Assembly (NCBI RefSeq): GCF_002931055.1
Contig: NZ_PSXX01000005.1
Coordinates: forward strand, 1 to 64,000
DNA: 64,000 nt
Direction: 5' to 3'
Source of the DNA: Pseudoclavibacter sp. AY1H1
GTDB taxonomy: Bacteria; Actinomycetota; Actinomycetes; Actinomycetales; Microbacteriaceae
Shown in pieces: positions 61,105-64,000 of this stretch (positions within the stretch are counted from its first letter, which is position 1; every line of letters begins with the position of its first letter). A program made the translations under genes and the position numbers. The notes under the pieces are model-generated. The model did not search any database. It was not told the origin of the DNA and saw only the letters and a list, made by a program, of their open reading frames with translations.

Positions 61105-61165
61105 CGGATGGCTTCCTCGCTTCGGGATGGGAAAGAACCCATCCGGAAGCGAGGAAGCCACCTCG
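61105..61165. repeat. long palindrome, copy E
   Basis: The arm CGGATGGCTTCCTCGCTTCG pairs with CGGAAGCGAGGAAGCC around the inner GGATGGG-AAAGAA-CCCATCC. It shares the GGATGG/CCATCC layout of the copies at 41.7-43.2 kb but has a different stem body. The 265-nt gap 61024-61288 contains this palindrome and a terminator only. Confidence 0.8.
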
Positions 61166-61210
61166 AGACCGCGCGCGGCCGGCGCGCGATTGCTCGGGAC
61201 ACAACGGAAA

Positions 61211-61250
61211 CGGCCGGGTGCCTCCGCACAGCAGCGGATGCACCCGGCCG
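61211..61250 (-). terminator. terminator of ABC exporter operon
   Basis: CGGCCGGGTGC (61211-61221) pairs with GCACCCGGCCG (61240-61250) with inner TCCGC/GCGGA pairing, 39 nt past the stop codon. Confidence 0.85.
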
Positions 61251-61288
61251 AGCCGGATCACGAGATGCGCCCGATCAGGGGCCCGGAC

Positions 61289-63361
61289 CTAGGACGTGAG
61301 CTGACTCTGCTCGGCATCCAGGTCGCTGACGGCCTGCTCGAACTGCGAGTTGTACAGCCTCGCGTACGCGCCGCCCTGCTTCACGAGCTCATCGTGCGTC
61401 CCCTGCTCGACGATGGAGCCGTGCTCCATGACGAGGATCAGGTCGGCGTCGCGGATCGTCGAGAGACGGTGCGCGATGACGAAGCTCGTGCGGCCCTGGC
61501 GAAGTGCCGCCATCGCCTGCTGCAGGAGCAGCTCCGTGCGCGTGTCGACCGAGCTCGTGGCCTCATCCAGGATGAGCACCTGCGGGTCGGAGACGAAGGC
61601 GCGCGCGATGGTGATGAGCTGACGCTCGCCGGCGGAGACGTTCGACGCGTCCTCGTCGAGCACCGTGTCGTACCCCTCAGGCAGTGAGTGCACGAAGCGG
61701 TCGACGTAGCAGGCGGTCGCAGCGGCGAGCACCTCCTCGTCGGTCGCGTCCTGACGCCCGTAGCGGATGTTCTCGCGGATGGACCCCGCGAACAGCCACG
61801 GATCCTGCAGCACCATGCCGGTTCGACTGCGGACGTCCTCGCGCCTGAGCTCGGCGATGTCCTGCCCGTCGAGCAGGATGCGCCCGCCGTCGAGCTCGTA
61901 GAAGCGCATGATGAGGTTCACGAGGGTCGACTTGCCGGCACCGGTCGGCCCGACGATCGCGACCGTCTGGCCAGGCTCGACCGAGAAATTGAGGTTCTCG
62001 ATGAGCTTCTGCTCCGGCGTGTACGAGAAGGTGACGTCGTCGAAGACGATCTCGCCCGCACCGTTCGCCGGCTTGGGCGCGTCGCTCGCGTCGGGCTCCT
62101 GCTCGTCCTCGTCGAGCAGCTCGAACACGCGCTCGGCCGAGGCCGTACCCGACTGCAGCACGGCAGCCATCCCGCCGAGCTCGGCGAGCGGCTGCGTGAA
62201 CTGCTGCGAGTACTGGATGAACGCCTGCACGTCGCCGAGGCGCAGGTTGCCGCCCGCGACCATGAGGCCGCCGAGCACCGCGATGCCCACGTAGGACAGG
62301 TTTCCGATGAACATCATCGCCGGCATCATGACGCCCGCCCAGAACTGGGCCTTGAAGGCCGCCTGGAAGAGCTGCTCGTTGTCGACCTGGAACTGCTCGC
62401 GTGCATCCTTCTCGCGGCCGAACACGCGAACGAGGGCGTGACCGGAGAACGACTCCTCGACGCGCGCGTTGAGGCGTCCCGTCTTCTTCCACTGCTCGGC
62501 GAAGTTCCGCTGCGACTTCGGTCCGATGACGCCGAAGATGACGCCCATGAGCGGCAGAGTGACGAGCGCGACGAGCGCGAGCTGCCAGGAGATCGAGAAC
62601 ATCATGACGAGCACTCCGACGACCGTCAGAACGCTCGTGACGACCTGCGACAGCGACTGCTGCATCGTCTGCGTGATGTTGTCGATGTCGTTCGTGACGC
62701 GGCTCAGCAGCTCGCCGCGCTGCACGCGGTCGAAGTAGCTCAACGGCAGCGCGTTGATCTTGCGCTCGACGTCCTCGCGCAGCTTGTACATCGCCTTCAT
62801 CATGATGATGTTGATGACGTACCCCTGCAGCCACATGAGCAGCGCCGAGAACACGTAGAGCGCGAGCACCGACAGGAGCACCATGCCGAGGCGCTCGAAG
62901 TCGACTCCCTCGCCAGGCGTGATGTCCATGGCGGCGACCATGTCGGCGAACTGCGTCTGGCCGGAGTCGCGGAGCCCCGCGACGACCTGGTCCTTGGAGG
63001 CGCCCGCCGGCAGCTGGCTGGAGACGACGCCCTCGAAGATGAGGTTGGTCGCCTGCCCGAGCACTCGTGGCGCGATGACGGAGAGCACGACGCCGACGGC
63101 GCCGAGGAACGACACGATGATGAGCGCGGCGCGGTAGGGCCGGAGCCTGCCGAGCAGCCTGCCGAAGCTCTGCCCGAAGTTCTTCGCCTTGCCGGGAGCG
63201 ACGCTGTCCCAGTCGCCGGACGACTGCCTCGCCTGCTCGGCGAGCTCCAGCTCGAGCTGCTCCTCCTCGGTCAGGACCTTCTCGACGACCTCCTTCGGCC
63301 TGCGCTTGCCCCGACGGGCGCCCTTGGCGTCCTGGTTCTGGTTGTCTGCGTCACGGCTCAT
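61289..63361 (-). CDS. heterodimeric ABC exporter subunit (complete)
   Basis: This 690-residue half-transporter has a Lys/Arg/Glu-rich N-terminus, six membrane segments (about 90-400) and a nucleotide-binding domain with Walker A GPTGAGKST near 480, signature NVSAGERQ near 585, Walker B VLILDEATSSVD near 605 and switch His in VIAHRLS. The catalytic Glu is intact. Its start overlaps the stop of the upstream partner gene (ATGA), so the two form a heterodimer. It is of the multidrug/lipid exporter type; the substrate is unknown. ATG 63361 begins MSRDADNQNQ. Confidence 0.92.
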   Translation of the reverse strand: MSRDADNQNQDAKGARRGKRRPKEVVEKVLTEEEQLELELAEQARQSSGDWDSVAPGKAKNFGQSFGRLLGRLRPYRAALIIVSFLGAVGVVLSVIAPRVLGQATNLIFEGVVSSQLPAGASKDQVVAGLRDSGQTQFADMVAAMDITPGEGVDFERLGMVLLSVLALYVFSALLMWLQGYVINIIMMKAMYKLREDVERKINALPLSYFDRVQRGELLSRVTNDIDNITQTMQQSLSQVVTSVLTVVGVLVMMFSISWQLALVALVTLPLMGVIFGVIGPKSQRNFAEQWKKTGRLNARVEESFSGHALVRVFGREKDAREQFQVDNEQLFQAAFKAQFWAGVMMPAMMFIGNLSYVGIAVLGGLMVAGGNLRLGDVQAFIQYSQQFTQPLAELGGMAAVLQSGTASAERVFELLDEDEQEPDASDAPKPANGAGEIVFDDVTFSYTPEQKLIENLNFSVEPGQTVAIVGPTGAGKSTLVNLIMRFYELDGGRILLDGQDIAELRREDVRSRTGMVLQDPWLFAGSIRENIRYGRQDATDEEVLAAATACYVDRFVHSLPEGYDTVLDEDASNVSAGERQLITIARAFVSDPQVLILDEATSSVDTRTELLLQQAMAALRQGRTSFVIAHRLSTIRDADLILVMEHGSIVEQGTHDELVKQGGAYARLYNSQFEQAVSDLDAEQSQLTS

Positions 63362-64000
63362 GACTGCGCCTCCACTGCGAGCTGGGAATCCACGATCTCC
63401 TTGTACGTCGTGCAGCTCTCGAGCAGCTCGTCGTGCGTTCCGAGACCGACCATGCGACCGTCGTCGAGGACGACGATGCGGTCGGCGTCGACGATCGTCG
63501 AGATGCGCTGCGCGACCACGATCTTGGTCACGCCGGGCAGCTGCTCCCACAGCGCCCGCCGCAGCCTGGCGTCGGTCGTGAGGTCGAGCGCGGAGAAGGA
63601 GTCGTCGAAGACGAACACCTGCGGTTCGTGCACGATCGCGCGCGCGATCGCGAGCCGCTGGCGCTGCCCGCCGGAGACGTTCGTGCCGCCCTGCGCGATG
63701 CGCGCTTCGAGCTGCTTGTCCTTCTCCTGCACGAAGGCCGTGGCCTGCGCGATCTCGAGGGCCTTCCAGAGGTCGTCGTCGGTCGCGGCCTCACGGCCGT
63801 AGCGCAGGTTCGAGGCGATCGTTCCGGTGAAGAGGAACGGACGCTGCGGGACCAGGCCGATGCCGTCCCACAGCAGCTCGGCGTCGGCCTCGCGGACGTC
63901 GACGCCGTTGACGCGCACGGAACCGCCCGTCGCGTCGAAGAGACGAGGGATGAGCGAGACGAGCGTCGTCTTGCCCGCTCCCGTGGAGCCGACGACGGCG
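63358..64000 (-). CDS. heterodimeric ABC exporter partner subunit, partial
   Basis: The gene runs off the right edge; only the C-terminal nucleotide-binding domain is inside (about 213 residues). It starts within Walker A (GSTGAGKTT), has a canonical signature NVSGGQRQRLAIARA and a Walker B reading VFVFDDSFSALD, with Asp in place of the catalytic Glu. The switch position reads VVAQRIS, with Gln instead of His. This subunit therefore supplies the degenerate nucleotide site and the downstream gene the active one, as in other heterodimeric exporters. It is coupled to the partner by ATGA. Confidence 0.9.
   Translation of the reverse strand, partial: AVVGSTGAGKTTLVSLIPRLFDATGGSVRVNGVDVREADAELLWDGIGLVPQRPFLFTGTIASNLRYGREAATDDDLWKALEIAQATAFVQEKDKQLEARIAQGGTNVSGGQRQRLAIARAIVHEPQVFVFDDSFSALDLTTDARLRRALWEQLPGVTKIVVAQRISTIVDADRIVVLDDGRMVGLGTHDELLESCTTYKEIVDSQLAVEAQS

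Noticed and set aside
1-64000. Insertion sequences, integrases or prophage genes
   Set aside because: No transposase, integrase or phage structural motif was recognised in any of the protein-coding frames.

Overview
The window is one contiguous stretch of strongly G+C-rich DNA, with codon third positions almost always G or C. It comes from a high-G+C Gram-positive bacterium (Actinobacteria), most likely of the family Microbacteriaceae. The evidence is a WhiB regulator, an acyl-CoA carboxylase epsilon subunit, the actinobacterial families DUF3499 and DUF5719, a septum-formation lipoprotein, many apparently leaderless genes (TAnnnT box 6-7 nt before the start codon), and a backbone gene order that, from memory, matches the Mycobacterium tuberculosis sahH-manA-manB-whiB2-rml-LCP-purEK-birA-accD5-accE5-maf neighbourhood. 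The genus is not determined.

Layout. 1-478: probable leader and promoter of a leftward rRNA operon whose genes lie outside the window. 0.5-2.4 kb: SpoIIM-like and RDD membrane proteins. 2.5-12.7 kb: conserved block of sahH, manB, DUF3499, metallopeptidase-like gene, DUF5719, a very large membrane glycosyltransferase, whiB and manA. 12.9-41.6 kb: an acyl-CoA dehydrogenase, then a large surface-polysaccharide locus. It holds an O-antigen-ligase-like protein, two membrane acyltransferases, an AlgX/AlgJ-like SGNH protein, a Wzm/Wzt-type ABC exporter, two sugar epimerases, a GT2-RgpF fusion, a second RgpF-type protein, GT2 and GT4 glycosyltransferases, and rmlA, rmlB, rmlC and rmlD. A 1096-residue secreted repeat protein and a possible GT-C enzyme sit inside it. 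Together they predict a rhamnose-containing (possibly 6-deoxytalose-containing), O-acylated cell-wall glycan. It would be made on dTDP-L-rhamnose, exported by the ABC transporter, and perhaps attached by the LCP protein at 43.3-44.7 kb.

41.6-43.3 kb: a DUF559 endonuclease-like gene with an AbiEi-like N-terminus. It is bracketed on both sides by long imperfect palindromes that share a GGATGG/CCATCC architecture; a further member lies at 61.1 kb. This is the most unusual structure seen here.

43.3-55.8 kb: conserved housekeeping block of an LCP ligase, purE, purK, a GtrA-like protein, a PH-domain membrane protein, birA, a small membrane protein, accD, accE, a secreted HELGH protein, a septum-formation lipoprotein, a TrmA-type RNA methyltransferase, a glycolipid-binding-like protein and maf. 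55.9-64 kb: a beta-glucoside-type PTS permease, an SDR-like gene divergent from a MarR regulator, a TetR regulator divergent from an SDR with an N-terminal extension, a 33-residue leaderless membrane peptide, and a heterodimeric ABC exporter whose second gene runs off the right edge.

Strong stem-loops close most transcription units. No insertion sequence, CRISPR array, tRNA gene or prophage gene was recognised.
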